Shown here piece after piece: positions 56,653 through 64,000 of a stretch of DNA of 64,000 nucleotides. How positions within the stretch are numbered: the stretch's first letter is position 1; the number at the start of each line of letters is the position of its first letter. The translations under genes and the position numbers were made by a program. Origin of the DNA: an uncultured Ferrovum sp. (GTDB lineage Bacteria; Pseudomonadota; Gammaproteobacteria; Burkholderiales; Ferrovaceae); assembly GCA_903905585.1 (NCBI GenBank), contig CAIVHB010000007.1, positions 37,515-101,514 on the forward strand. The letters run 5' to 3'. Below the pieces are notes generated by a model, which searched no databases, had not been told where the DNA came from, and was given only the letters and a program-made list of their open reading frames with translations.

Positions 56653-57153
56653 ATGTTCAAGTCGATCATCTTGGAGGGTGGTTTAGTATTGAAGACTGAT
56701 CTCGTTGTCAACAGGCCAATACGGGTTATTCTGATGGTGCCGTTCACCCTGATCGGCGGTCTTGCCGGTCTAGGGTTTGCCGGGTTGCACCTGTCGGTAT
56801 CCGCTGCCGTGGGGTTCATCGCCGTGGCAGGTATATCAGTGCAGAACGGCGTCATCATGGTGGAGCAGTTCATGGAACTCATGCGCAACGGCATGGGCTT
56901 GCGCGAGAGTGTGATGGAAGGTGCGGTGGCGCGTCTGCGCCCAATCCTGATGACCGCGCTGATGGCTGGCATCGGCCTGATGCCAGCGGCGTTGTCGCAC
57001 GGTATCGGCTCGGAAACACAGCGTCCGTTTGCGGTAGTGATCGTAGGCGGAATCATATCTGCCACCCTATTTACTCTGTTGTTGTTGCCGCTGCTGTTTC
57101 CGATATTTTCGGATGAGACGCGCATTCAGGGTAACCAGCCACTGGTTGAATAG
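56653..57153 (+). pseudogene. C-terminal fragment of a CzcA/CusA-type RND pump
   Basis: The last 145 residues match the C-terminal membrane part of heavy-metal RND pumps: MVPFTLIGGLAGLGFAGL, SVSAAVGFIAVAGISVQNG, RLRPILMTALMAGIGLMP and ATLFTLLLLPLLFPIF. The normal protein has about 1,000-1,050 residues. The first 20 residues (MFKSIILEGGLVLKTDLVVN) come from the junction. No promoter or partner (CzcB/CzcC) is nearby. It marks the left edge of a G+C-richer block. Confidence 0.85.
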
Positions 57154-57288
57154 TCCGAGTGAAATTCCGGGTCGAAAAGCGAATGCCGAAAGGGAATGTT
57201 TGATGTTTGGCTTGAAATGTACATTTTTCAAGGAAGAAATGCTTTGAGTACACATAACAGGCTGTTAAATTTGTTAATAAGGTATGTC

Positions 57289-58677
57289 ATGCTGAGCCAC
57301 CGCGCAACATCCACGGCACAGCAAGTCCTAATGGTTTTGTTGCTTGGGCTTTGTTGCTGCTTTCCTCCTGTTGCTATAGCTGAGCCAACAGAGGTGCGAT
57401 TAGACAACAATAACATTGCAGCCGCAGCACCAGCCGTTCCAGAAACGTGGAGTATGAGTGGTCAGTTTACGGCTCTCAGGCAATCTCACCCGACATTTAC
57501 GGCACCCTATACGGGGCAAAATAGTTTGACTCCGAATAGCAGCAGCGCTACGACGACCGACCTGACGTTATTTGTCGGGATGCGTATCTGGGACGGCGAG
57601 CTTTGGATGAATCCGGAAGTCGATCAGGGATTCGGCCTGAGCAATACCGTCGGCATGGCAGGTTATTCGAGTGGCGAAGCCTACAAGGTCGGTGCGAACT
57701 CTCCCTATCTACGCCTACCGCGACTGTTCTACCGGAAAGTCATCAATTTGGGAGGAGAAGAACAAGCCATCGAGCAGGCGACCAACCAGATGAGCCGCAC
57801 CCAATCGGCCAACAACCTCATCCTGACCATTGGCAAGTTCTCCGTTACCGATGTGTTTGATACCAATACCTACGCGCATGATCCCCGATCAGACTTTATG
57901 AACTGGTCGATTGTGGAATCGGGGGCTTTCGACTATGCGGCTGATGCGTGGGGATTTACCAAGGGGGCATCCATCGAATGGACACAATCCCGCTGGACGT
58001 TGCGCGGTGGCTTGTTCGACCTCTCTACAGTTCCGAATAGCAAAAATCTGGACCCGAAATTCAGCCAGTACGAGTGGGTCGGCGAATTCGAGGAGAGATA
58101 TCAGTTGTGGGGACATCCAGGCAAAGTAAGGCTACTGGGCTTCGTCAACCAAGGCCGGATGGGAAGTTACGTGGATGCTTTGCAACTGGCCAAACAAACG
58201 AACACTACACCCGATACTGCGCTCGTTCGGCGCTTCAGTTCACGGCCGGGAGTCGCAATCAACCTCGAACAGGAAGTTTTTTCCGATCTGGGCGCTTTTG
58301 CCCGTGCCAGCATGAATAATGGCAGCAAGGAAGCATTCGACTTTACTGATATCAACCAATCGATTGCCGCTGGGCTATCCCTGAGAGGTGATCGTTGGGG
58401 GCGTCACGATGACACCTTCGGCTTTGCCGCAGTCGCCAACAGACTTTCAAGCGATGCGCGCAATTATTTTGCGGGCGGGGGGATCGGTATTCTGATCGGT
58501 GACGGACGTCTGAATTATGCTTCGGAGAAAATCATGGAAACCTATTACGCTTATTCCGTGCCTGCGCTTGACCATTTGACGCTTACCCTGAACTATCAAT
58601 ACATCGTTAATCCTGGATACAACCAGGATCGGGGACCTGTCAATATTTTCGGGGTACGTGTGCATAAAGAGTTTTAG
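57289..58677 (+). CDS. OprB-type outer-membrane carbohydrate porin
   Basis: About 462 residues from ATG 57289, which is preceded by AATAAGG and gives a signal peptide ending near IAEP. The open frame continues upstream to 57196. Barrel features: LTLFVGMRIWDGELWMNPEV, SRTQSANNLILTIGKFSVTD, alternating short hydrophobic strands and the C-terminal aromatic NIFGVRVHKEF. OprB-family porins admit sugars; the substrate here is unknown. It lies in the acquired block. Confidence 0.82.
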   Translation: MLSHRATSTAQQVLMVLLLGLCCCFPPVAIAEPTEVRLDNNNIAAAAPAVPETWSMSGQFTALRQSHPTFTAPYTGQNSLTPNSSSATTTDLTLFVGMRIWDGELWMNPEVDQGFGLSNTVGMAGYSSGEAYKVGANSPYLRLPRLFYRKVINLGGEEQAIEQATNQMSRTQSANNLILTIGKFSVTDVFDTNTYAHDPRSDFMNWSIVESGAFDYAADAWGFTKGASIEWTQSRWTLRGGLFDLSTVPNSKNLDPKFSQYEWVGEFEERYQLWGHPGKVRLLGFVNQGRMGSYVDALQLAKQTNTTPDTALVRRFSSRPGVAINLEQEVFSDLGAFARASMNNGSKEAFDFTDINQSIAAGLSLRGDRWGRHDDTFGFAAVANRLSSDARNYFAGGGIGILIGDGRLNYASEKIMETYYAYSVPALDHLTLTLNYQYIVNPGYNQDRGPVNIFGVRVHKEF

Positions 58678-58755
58678 GATGACAGAGACTATTGCTGGCA
58701 GCTGATGCGCGAATTCTTATATCGACCAACAGCAAGTTTTACGACCGCCGGTTGC

Positions 58756-58857
58756 TTATTTTTTATCAACTGAAATTGGTAATTCGGTCTTTACAAATTT
58801 CCAGTTTGTCAAAATGAGCATGATCAGTCCGAACAGAGAAAATTGGTGTTGCAACAT
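58756..58857 (-). CDS. Candidate 33-residue membrane peptide
   Basis: A reading frame on the minus strand from ATG 58857 is preceded by AAGGAG at a 7-base distance. It encodes a short peptide with a hydrophobic segment (FSLFGLIMLILTNW) and a charged end. The strong ribosome site is the main support. No homologue is recognised. Confidence 0.45.
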   Translation of the reverse strand: MLQHQFSLFGLIMLILTNWKFVKTELPISVDKK

Positions 58858-59310
58858 TATTCACTCCTTAATTTTTAACGCTTGCCTCTCCTACGGGCGC
58901 AACATTAGCAAAGGCAACAGCTCTTGAATATAGTGCATTGGATGATTCTAATTAGTGGCAGGCCTAATTTTTCATAGTGAGAACCACTAGTCCCATGGTA
59001 ATACGATGACAGCTATCGAAGGTGCAACGGCCATTATTGGAAACTTTTCTATCAGCCTGCAGTCGGCCAAAACCAGCCGGCCGCGAGCGACTGTTTTGGG
59101 GCAGGCAATTTGCAATGATGTGAAATCTCCTTGGTTCCATTCGCCGATCTTGAAACTTTACCTTCGATTTAATGGTGTAGGACAAACACTGATGTTGTTT
59201 TTCATGATTCCTTACCCTGTGTTAGGTCATTCGCCGATATTTATTTAATTACCACATTGTCATAATTCCCATAAATCTTGTGGGGTAAAACTGTTATCCT
59301 TACGGCAATC
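58858..59310. other. Non-coding stretch in the island
   Basis: About 450 bases between the small peptide gene and the first gene of the metal-uptake cluster. Frames in both strands at 58964-59248 show no family similarity or ribosome sites. The region upstream of 59311 holds an A/T-rich stretch TAATTACCACATTGTC that could carry the promoter and a metal-regulator site, but no clear palindrome is seen. Confidence 0.4.
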
Positions 59311-59643
59311 ATGAAGCTTTCACGCGCCATTTTCTTTCCGCTACTGCTCGCCTTCGTCCTGCTGTTCGCGCAGCAAGCCGGGGCGATGCACGCATTGCAC
59401 CATGCTCCTGAGGATTTGACGCAACAGCAGGACGAAGATAAACAGGCTCCACATTCCGATGGCTGCCAGAAGTGCGCCGACTATGCGCAACTAGGCAGCG
59501 CACTCTCCGTTGGCACGTATGACTTCACCCCGCTGCTTGTATCTAATGAAACGATACAGCATCCCACCATTGCATTTCGTTCTATCCACGTCCTTGCCGC
59601 CGCTGCGCGCGGCCCTCCTGCCAAACTCCAAAGAATTGCTTAA
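59311..59643 (+). CDS. Small exported His/Cys protein, metal-uptake cluster
   Basis: 110 residues from ATG 59311 with a signal peptide (MKLSRAIFFPLLLAFVLLFA and QQAGA). The mature part has HALHHAPED and SDGCQKCADYAQLGSAL, so it is rich in metal-binding residues; the C-x2-C segment resembles DUF2946-type proteins, by memory. It is the first gene of the cluster with the outer-membrane protein and ZnuA-like gene, followed by a weak hairpin. Confidence 0.7.
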   Translation: MKLSRAIFFPLLLAFVLLFAQQAGAMHALHHAPEDLTQQQDEDKQAPHSDGCQKCADYAQLGSALSVGTYDFTPLLVSNETIQHPTIAFRSIHVLAAAARGPPAKLQRIA

Positions 59644-59649
59644 CGACTG

Positions 59650-59669
59650 CCCCGCCATCGGCGGGGTTT
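59650..59669 (+). terminator. Intercistronic hairpin
   Basis: CCCCGCC / GGCGGGG with loop ATC and a following TTT. Weak terminator that may reduce read-through from the small protein gene into the barrel gene. Confidence 0.55.
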
Positions 59670-59693
59670 AGCCATTATTTTTGGAGAATCACC

Positions 59694-61088
59694 ATGTTCA
59701 AGTACACCGCACTTTGTGTGGCGCTGTTCGCGCCGCTGTCCACCTATGCAGCAAGCGATGAAGACTTGCGCGCAATCCGCGCGCAAATCCAGCAGCTGAA
59801 AGAAAATTACGAGCAACGCATCACGCAACTGGAGCAGCGCCTGCAACAAGCCGAAGCCAGCAGCAAGAATGCCGAAACTACCGCAGTGCAGGCCCAAGCT
59901 GCGGCCCAACAAGCCAGTCGCCCTGCAGCAAGCAGCGAGGGCGCGTTCAATCCCGCCATGTCGTTGATCCTGTCAGGTACCTATGGACAGCTTCAGCGAG
60001 ACCCAGCCATTTCGACTACTGGCTTCGCCATGTCGCCAAACAACAACGGTTACACCAAGGGCTTCAGTTTGAAGGAATCGGAACTTGGCGTATCCGCCAA
60101 CATTGACCCTCAATTCCGTGGCGTGGCCACCATGTCACTGAACCCCGCCGGGGGCGTGACCGTTGAGAATGGCTTCGTGCAAACCACCTCGCTGGGCAAC
60201 GGCTTCAATTTCAAATTCGGGCGTTATTTCTCCGGGCTGGGTTACCTCAATGAACAGCATGCTCATGCATGGGATTTCGTGGATCAACCACTGGTTTATC
60301 GCACGCTCTGGGACAATCAGGTAGGCGAAGACGGCGTGCAGCTCAAATGGCTCGCCCCCACCGACGCTTTCGTCGAACTTGGCGCGGAACTCGGCAGCGG
60401 GCGCAGCTTCCCAGGTAGTGGGCGGCAGAAAAACGGCGCAGGATCAGGCGTACTGTTCGCGCATGTTGGCGATGATGTCGGTACTGGCGGCAGCTGGCGC
60501 GCGGGCGTGTCACTACACCAGACTAAGGCAGAAAACTGGGTGAGTAATAATGTTCCCAACCTAGCTGGCACCGTTGGCGGCGTTAGCGACCGCTTCAGCG
60601 GCGACAGCAAAACTGCCGGTCTGGACTTTGTGTGGAAATACGCACCTAACGGCAACGTCACCGAAACCAACTTCAAGTTGCAAGGCGAATATTTCCGGCG
60701 CAAGCAAAGTGGTCTGCTGACTTATGACTTCACGGCTCCAGGTGTTACCCCCGCAGGTGTGAACATCACTGACACGTATGCTGTCACGCAGTCCGGTTGG
60801 TACATGCAAGGCGTTTACCAGTTCATGCCGCGCTGGCGCATGGGATTGCGTTACGACCAGCTCGATCCTGGTATTGCACAAGTCGGTGCATTGAATGCCG
60901 TCAATGTCATCAGCAACTACGGCTACACGCCTAAGCGCGATACGCTGATGCTGGATTTCAACCCGAGCGAGTTCTCGCGCCTGCGTGTGCAAGTAGCACA
61001 GGACAAGTCGCGGCAAGGGCTGACCGACAATCAGCTATTCCTGCAATACGTGATGAGCTTGGGCGCTCATGGCGCTCACCAATTCTAA
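59694..61088 (+). CDS. Outer-membrane protein of a zinc/manganese uptake cluster
   Basis: 464 residues. Signal peptide ending near TYAASDE, an N-terminal coiled coil (about 23-65, with heptad-like QQLKENYEQRITQLEQRLQQ), an Ala/Gln linker, and then a barrel-like domain of about 370 residues ending in a Phe. GGAGG-like ribosome site upstream. It overlaps neither neighbour by its true start, and its stop is 13 bases before the ZnuA-like start. I recall porins of this kind (coiled coil plus barrel) beside ZnuA in other proteobacteria. Confidence 0.72.
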   Translation: MFKYTALCVALFAPLSTYAASDEDLRAIRAQIQQLKENYEQRITQLEQRLQQAEASSKNAETTAVQAQAAAQQASRPAASSEGAFNPAMSLILSGTYGQLQRDPAISTTGFAMSPNNNGYTKGFSLKESELGVSANIDPQFRGVATMSLNPAGGVTVENGFVQTTSLGNGFNFKFGRYFSGLGYLNEQHAHAWDFVDQPLVYRTLWDNQVGEDGVQLKWLAPTDAFVELGAELGSGRSFPGSGRQKNGAGSGVLFAHVGDDVGTGGSWRAGVSLHQTKAENWVSNNVPNLAGTVGGVSDRFSGDSKTAGLDFVWKYAPNGNVTETNFKLQGEYFRRKQSGLLTYDFTAPGVTPAGVNITDTYAVTQSGWYMQGVYQFMPRWRMGLRYDQLDPGIAQVGALNAVNVISNYGYTPKRDTLMLDFNPSEFSRLRVQVAQDKSRQGLTDNQLFLQYVMSLGAHGAHQF

Positions 61089-61101
61089 GGAGCACATAAT
61101 C

Positions 61102-62010
61102 ATGAGAACAATATTCAACATGCTGTTGGCGGCAATACTCGCATTGCTCACCGCGCCTACTTTTGCGCTGAACATCTTCGCCTGCGAACCGGAATGGGCG
61201 GCGCTGACCAAGGAGCTGGCAGCGGACAAGGCCGATATTTATTCTGCCACCACCGCGCTGCAAGACCCGCACCAGATACAGGCGCGCCCCAGCCTGATCG
61301 CCAAGGCGCGACGCGCGCAACTGCTGGTATGCACCGGAGCCGAACTGGAAGTCGGCTGGCTGCCGGTCATCCTGCACGAATCAGGTAACCCGGACATCGC
61401 GCCCGGCAGACCCGGCAACTTCGAAGCCGCGCATTCCGTGACCATGCTGGAAGTTCCTAGTCGTTTAGATCGGGAAGAGGGCGATGTGCATGCTGCGGGC
61501 AACCCGCATATCCAGACCAGTGCACCCAATTACCTGCCTATTGCGCAGGCGCTGTCGGCAAGACTGGCCGAACTCGATCCGTCCAATGCTGCGTTTTACC
61601 GTAGTCGCCTACAAACTTTTACGCAACGATGGCAGGCCGCCATCGTACGATGGGAGAAACAGGCTGCTCCACTCAAGGGGCAGCCAATCGTGGTGCAACA
61701 CAGAGGATTCCCCTATCTGAACAATTGGCTTGGATTAAAACAAGTCGCCGAACTGGAACCCAAGCCCGGCATGGAACCAAGCGTTTCCCACCTGTCGCAA
61801 GTGCTGGAGCAATTGCAGCGGCAACCGGCGAAGATGGTGATCCGCGCGGCCTATCAGAACTCAAAACCTTCCGAATGGATGTCAGAACACGCGCATATTC
61901 CTGCCGTGGCGCTGCCCTTTAGCGTGGGCGGCACGGACGGTGCAAAGGATTTGTTCGGGCTGTTTGATGACACCATCGCACGGCTGCTTGCAGGATTGAA
62001 CGGTAACTAA
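61102..62010 (+). CDS. ZnuA-like metal ABC transporter substrate-binding protein
   Basis: 302 residues from ATG 61102, after TAAGGAG. Signal peptide ending near TFALN. Metal-binding His57 in LQDPHQIQARPS, His136 in NPHIQT and His200 in VVQHRGFPYLNN fit the cluster A-I family. The His-rich loop of typical ZnuA is absent. It binds Zn or Mn in the periplasm. The permease follows at 62565; no ATPase gene is in between. Confidence 0.88.
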   Translation: MRTIFNMLLAAILALLTAPTFALNIFACEPEWAALTKELAADKADIYSATTALQDPHQIQARPSLIAKARRAQLLVCTGAELEVGWLPVILHESGNPDIAPGRPGNFEAAHSVTMLEVPSRLDREEGDVHAAGNPHIQTSAPNYLPIAQALSARLAELDPSNAAFYRSRLQTFTQRWQAAIVRWEKQAAPLKGQPIVVQHRGFPYLNNWLGLKQVAELEPKPGMEPSVSHLSQVLEQLQRQPAKMVIRAAYQNSKPSEWMSEHAHIPAVALPFSVGGTDGAKDLFGLFDDTIARLLAGLNGN

Positions 62011-62080
62011 ACAGCACTCACCATCCTGCAAGGTTTCAGGTTCGCAACCAAGCAGGAAGGTGCTTTATCAGGAGACCATT

Positions 62081-62515
62081 ATGACACTACCCATCTTATC
62101 TAAAATAGGCGCACGCCTGCTGATCGTTTTTCTCGTGATATGCCTGACGGGGTGCAAAGAAGACTTCGCCCTGCTTGACGACAGCGGAAATATCGTCGCT
62201 AGAGGCACGTTCAATATGAACGAAAATTTTCCGTCACCGGCGCAACTGACGTTCAATGGCAAGGAATACACAGGACAATGGCGCGCAACCAACATATACG
62301 AAGAAAGCTTGGCTAGGTCGCGCCGCCTGATTAGCGAGCACGCCTATTTGGCTTATGAACTCGGAGTTGATCCCAAGCAGCTTAAACATGGGTACGCCAG
62401 CCTTACTGCTGGTGACGGTTCAAAAATCCAGTGCGACTTTTATTACCGCACTCAACCCGATCAGGGCAGTTGCGATATAGATGGAAAAATCCTGGCGCTG
62501 ACAGTGGCTCAATAG
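62081..62515 (+). CDS. Small lipoprotein in metal-uptake cluster
   Basis: 144 residues from ATG 62081, after AGGAG. Lipobox LVICLTGCKED. The mature part includes AQLTFNGKEYTGQW and a two-cysteine C-terminus (KIQCDFYYR, GSCDIDG). No family is recognised. It takes the position where the ATPase ZnuC would be in a normal cluster. Confidence 0.68.
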   Translation: MTLPILSKIGARLLIVFLVICLTGCKEDFALLDDSGNIVARGTFNMNENFPSPAQLTFNGKEYTGQWRATNIYEESLARSRRLISEHAYLAYELGVDPKQLKHGYASLTAGDGSKIQCDFYYRTQPDQGSCDIDGKILALTVAQ

Positions 62516-62564
62516 TGTTGAGTGCTACCAGCTGCCCGATGACACCCTGCTAAGGAACGGAATT

Positions 62565-63314
62565 ATGGACTCTATGGATCTTGGTATTCTCCTCCCTGCC
62601 TTCGTCGCCGGGTTGCTGGTGCTTGCCACGCATGTACCTCTTGGCATGAAAGTGCTGGCACGCGGCATTATCTTTGTCGACCTTGCCGTGGCGCAGATTG
62701 CCGGACTGGGCGTCATCATCGCCGGACTATTTGGGCTGGCGGAGAACACTCTTGCTGTGCAAGGCATAGCGGCGGTCAGCGCGCTGCTCGGCGCGGCGCT
62801 GCTGGCTTACACCGAACGCAAACTGCCGCAGGTGCAGGAAGCCTGCATCGGCCTGCTGTTTGTGCTTGCCGCCACAGGCGGCATCCTGCTCATGAGCCGT
62901 GACGTGCATGCGGGCGAACACCTCAAGGATTTGCTGGTCGGGCAAATCCTGTGGGCTAGCAATAGTCAGCTCATCGCCACCGCCATCCTTACCGCTTCCC
63001 TGCTCGCGCTATGGCGCGTATTCAACGAACGGCTCGGTAGCTTCGGTTTCTATGCGCTGTTCGCAATGGCGGTGACTGCCTCGGTGCAACTGGTCGGCGT
63101 GTATCTGGTATTCACCAGCCTCATCGTCCCCGCACTCGCCACGCACCGGCTGCAACAGCGGCGTAAGCTTATCGCATATGCGGTCGGCATCACCGGTTAT
63201 GCAGTCGGCTTGCTGCTGTCAGTATGGAGCGATCTGCCCACGGGAGCTGCTATCGTGTGGGCGATGGCGCTGGTGGGAAGCGTGGTGCTCTTCAAGGGGA
63301 AAAAGGAAGCGTAA
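62565..63314 (+). CDS. ZnuB-like metal ABC transporter permease
   Basis: 249 residues with about eight membrane segments, starting MDSMDLGILLPAFVAGL. GLFVLAATG-type segment, DLLVGQILWAS and the FTSLIVPALATHRL stretch fit the ZnuB/MntB family. It is the last gene of the cluster. An ATPase subunit must come from elsewhere. Confidence 0.88.
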   Translation: MDSMDLGILLPAFVAGLLVLATHVPLGMKVLARGIIFVDLAVAQIAGLGVIIAGLFGLAENTLAVQGIAAVSALLGAALLAYTERKLPQVQEACIGLLFVLAATGGILLMSRDVHAGEHLKDLLVGQILWASNSQLIATAILTASLLALWRVFNERLGSFGFYALFAMAVTASVQLVGVYLVFTSLIVPALATHRLQQRRKLIAYAVGITGYAVGLLLSVWSDLPTGAAIVWAMALVGSVVLFKGKKEA

Positions 63315-63385
63315 CAATGGGACGGGTTTAACACAGGATTTTGGCGTTGTGCTCAAGTAATAAACAATTCTAAAAAACTGTAATC

Positions 63386-63409
63386 AATTAATAGACTTTT
63401 CTATTAATT
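63386..63409. repeat. A/T-rich inverted repeat upstream of cytochrome fragment
   Basis: AATTAATAGA and TCTATTAATT pair around a CTTT loop, 22 bases before the cytochrome ATG. It could be an operator or a promoter-proximal hairpin. Confidence 0.5.
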
Positions 63410-63430
63410 TAAACAGAAAGTGAGAAAAAG

Positions 63431-63646
63431 ATGAAATCGCAAATCGTGGGAATGATCGTAGGAGCTTGTCTGATGGCTGCTGGCAGTGCAATGGCTATGG
63501 ATATGCCTGACATTGCAAAGAAAAATGGGTGTACAGAATGTCACGCTATCGACAAGAAGGTAGGCTACGGGTTTGAACCCAATTCGCCTCGCACGTATCC
63601 ACCGCGAACGCGGTACAAACAATCATCCAGCAGTCCATATCGGTAG
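63431..63646 (+). pseudogene. Truncated class I cytochrome c
   Basis: Signal peptide MKSQIVGMIVGACLMAAGSA, then PDIAKKNGCTECHAIDKKV with the CxxCH haem site. After about residue 43 the sequence leaves the family; the usual continuation (VGPAW...) and the Met ligand are missing and the frame ends at 63646. Most likely a rearrangement joined it to unrelated DNA. A GAGAAAAAG ribosome site precedes the ATG. Confidence 0.8.
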
Positions 63647-63687
63647 ACTTAGAAATTGAGAGTCGGGAATGCTTACGTCAATTCAGA

Positions 63688-63747
63688 GACAAAACGGGGA
63701 CAGTTGTACCGGGATGCGGCGGGATATTCGGGGACAAAACGGGGACA
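63688..63747 (+). repeat. Two direct copies of GACAAAACGGGGACA
   Basis: Identical 15-base units at 63688-63702 and 63733-63747, in a non-coding stretch between the cytochrome fragment and the insertion sequence. Related GGGGACAC occurs at 63878-63886. They look like remnants of a mobile element. Confidence 0.6.
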
Positions 63748-63824
63748 CCTGCAACGGAATATTGAAAATTATCCACAGTCAAGGCTGTTCGGGAATCAAT
63801 ATTTTGGCGTGGGATTTTATAAAT

Positions 63825-63860
63825 AAAAAACCCGTAACGCTTTGAGCTATACGGGTTTTT
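63825..63860. terminator. Rho-independent terminator at left edge of the IS
   Basis: AAAAACCCGTA and TACGGGTTTTT form an inverted repeat around an ACGC-rich loop, with A and T runs on both sides. It could stop transcription in either direction, just before the insertion sequence. Confidence 0.75.
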
Positions 63861-64000
63861 GGCTCTACATCATTAACGGGGGACACCGGTATTCATTAAA
63901 ATTGTTTTTGCGAAGAAACATCTTTAATGGAGGCAACACCGATGTCCTGCACAGATTCTATCTTAGGGATTGAAGGCTTAGAAGTTCAAAGGGTAGACCG
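63861..64000 (+). mobile_element. Left end of an ISL3-family insertion sequence (partial)
   Basis: GGCTCTACATCATTAACGGG at 63861 is a candidate left inverted repeat, similar in pattern to ISL3-family ends that begin GG(C/G)TCT. A transposase frame follows 81 bases on. The element runs off the window, so the right end and target duplication cannot be seen. Confidence 0.5.
63942..64000 (+). CDS. ISL3-family transposase, N-terminal start (partial)
   Basis: ATG 63942, preceded by GGAGG. The visible 19 residues MSCTDSILGIEGLEVQRVD match the beginning of ISL3-type transposases as I recall them. The gene continues past the window; the catalytic DDE residues are not visible. Confidence 0.6.
   Translation, partial: MSCTDSILGIEGLEVQRVD

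Noticed and set aside
58964..59248. Opposing frames of 73 and 80 codons in the island gap
   Set aside because: No ribosome sites, no recognisable motifs, and both strands open over the same stretch.

Overview
The window looks like the chromosome of a betaproteobacterium, probably near the Nitrosomonadales (methylotroph or iron-oxidiser type). Evidence: the gene orders tsaE-amiC-mutL-miaA, ffs-(x)-dnaX-ybaB-recR-tRNA, exbB-exbD-lpxK-trm112-kdsB-adk and valS-x-holC-pepA/lptF; polyhydroxyalkanoate genes phaZ-phaM; a complete pqqABCDE operon; and a pyrophosphate-type phosphofructokinase, common in methylotrophs and their relatives. The species cannot be fixed from sequence alone.

Layout. 1-7.4 kb: an unknown protein, a DegS/DegQ-type protease, a candidate small RNA, a CobD/CbiB-family protein, rsgA, orn, a stand-alone DsbD N-terminal domain and queG. 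6.9-13.2 kb: tsaE, amiC (with a 15-base tandem repeat), mutL, miaA, and xseA in reverse. 13.3-18.5 kb: ExbB/ExbD, lipid A and Kdo genes, adk, PPi-PFK. 18.5-21.9 kb: proline iminopeptidase, PHA depolymerase, PhaM, folA. 21.9-28 kb: pqqABCDE on the minus strand, including a 24-residue pqqA, facing a NarL-type two-component pair, then ribA. 28-31.8 kb: 4.5S RNA, a PagL-like deacylase, dnaX, ybaB, recR, tRNA-Pro and tRNA-Arg. 31.8-35 kb: an A+T-rich stretch with a broken outer-membrane barrel gene and a large Ser-rich lipoprotein. 35-46.8 kb: methyltransferase, cation diffusion facilitator, several uncharacterised proteins, a WecA/MraY-type glycosyltransferase, an APC permease, an LEA-like lipoprotein, a BepA-like protease, moaC, a TusA-like protein and an MFS exporter. 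46.8-56.6 kb: valS, holC, pepA, lptF (without lptG beside it), an HDOD protein, cobA, a cNMP-binding protein and a Cys-motif protein.

From about 56.64 kb to the end the sequence becomes visibly richer in G+C and looks like an acquired island: the C-terminal fragment of a CzcA/CusA-type RND pump, an OprB-type porin, a zinc/manganese-type ABC uptake cluster with its own outer-membrane protein and lipoprotein but no ATPase gene, a truncated c-type cytochrome, short direct repeats, and the left end of what looks like an ISL3-family insertion sequence running off the window.

No clearly new multi-gene defence or biosynthetic system was found. The best leads are: a candidate promoter-RNA-terminator unit at 2.4 kb; a palindrome just upstream of a predicted pqqA promoter, opposite a two-component system; the DsbD-like N-terminal domain standing alone; the unusual metal-uptake cluster; a 33-codon minus-strand gene in the island; and a long leader before the acidic protein at 37.5 kb.
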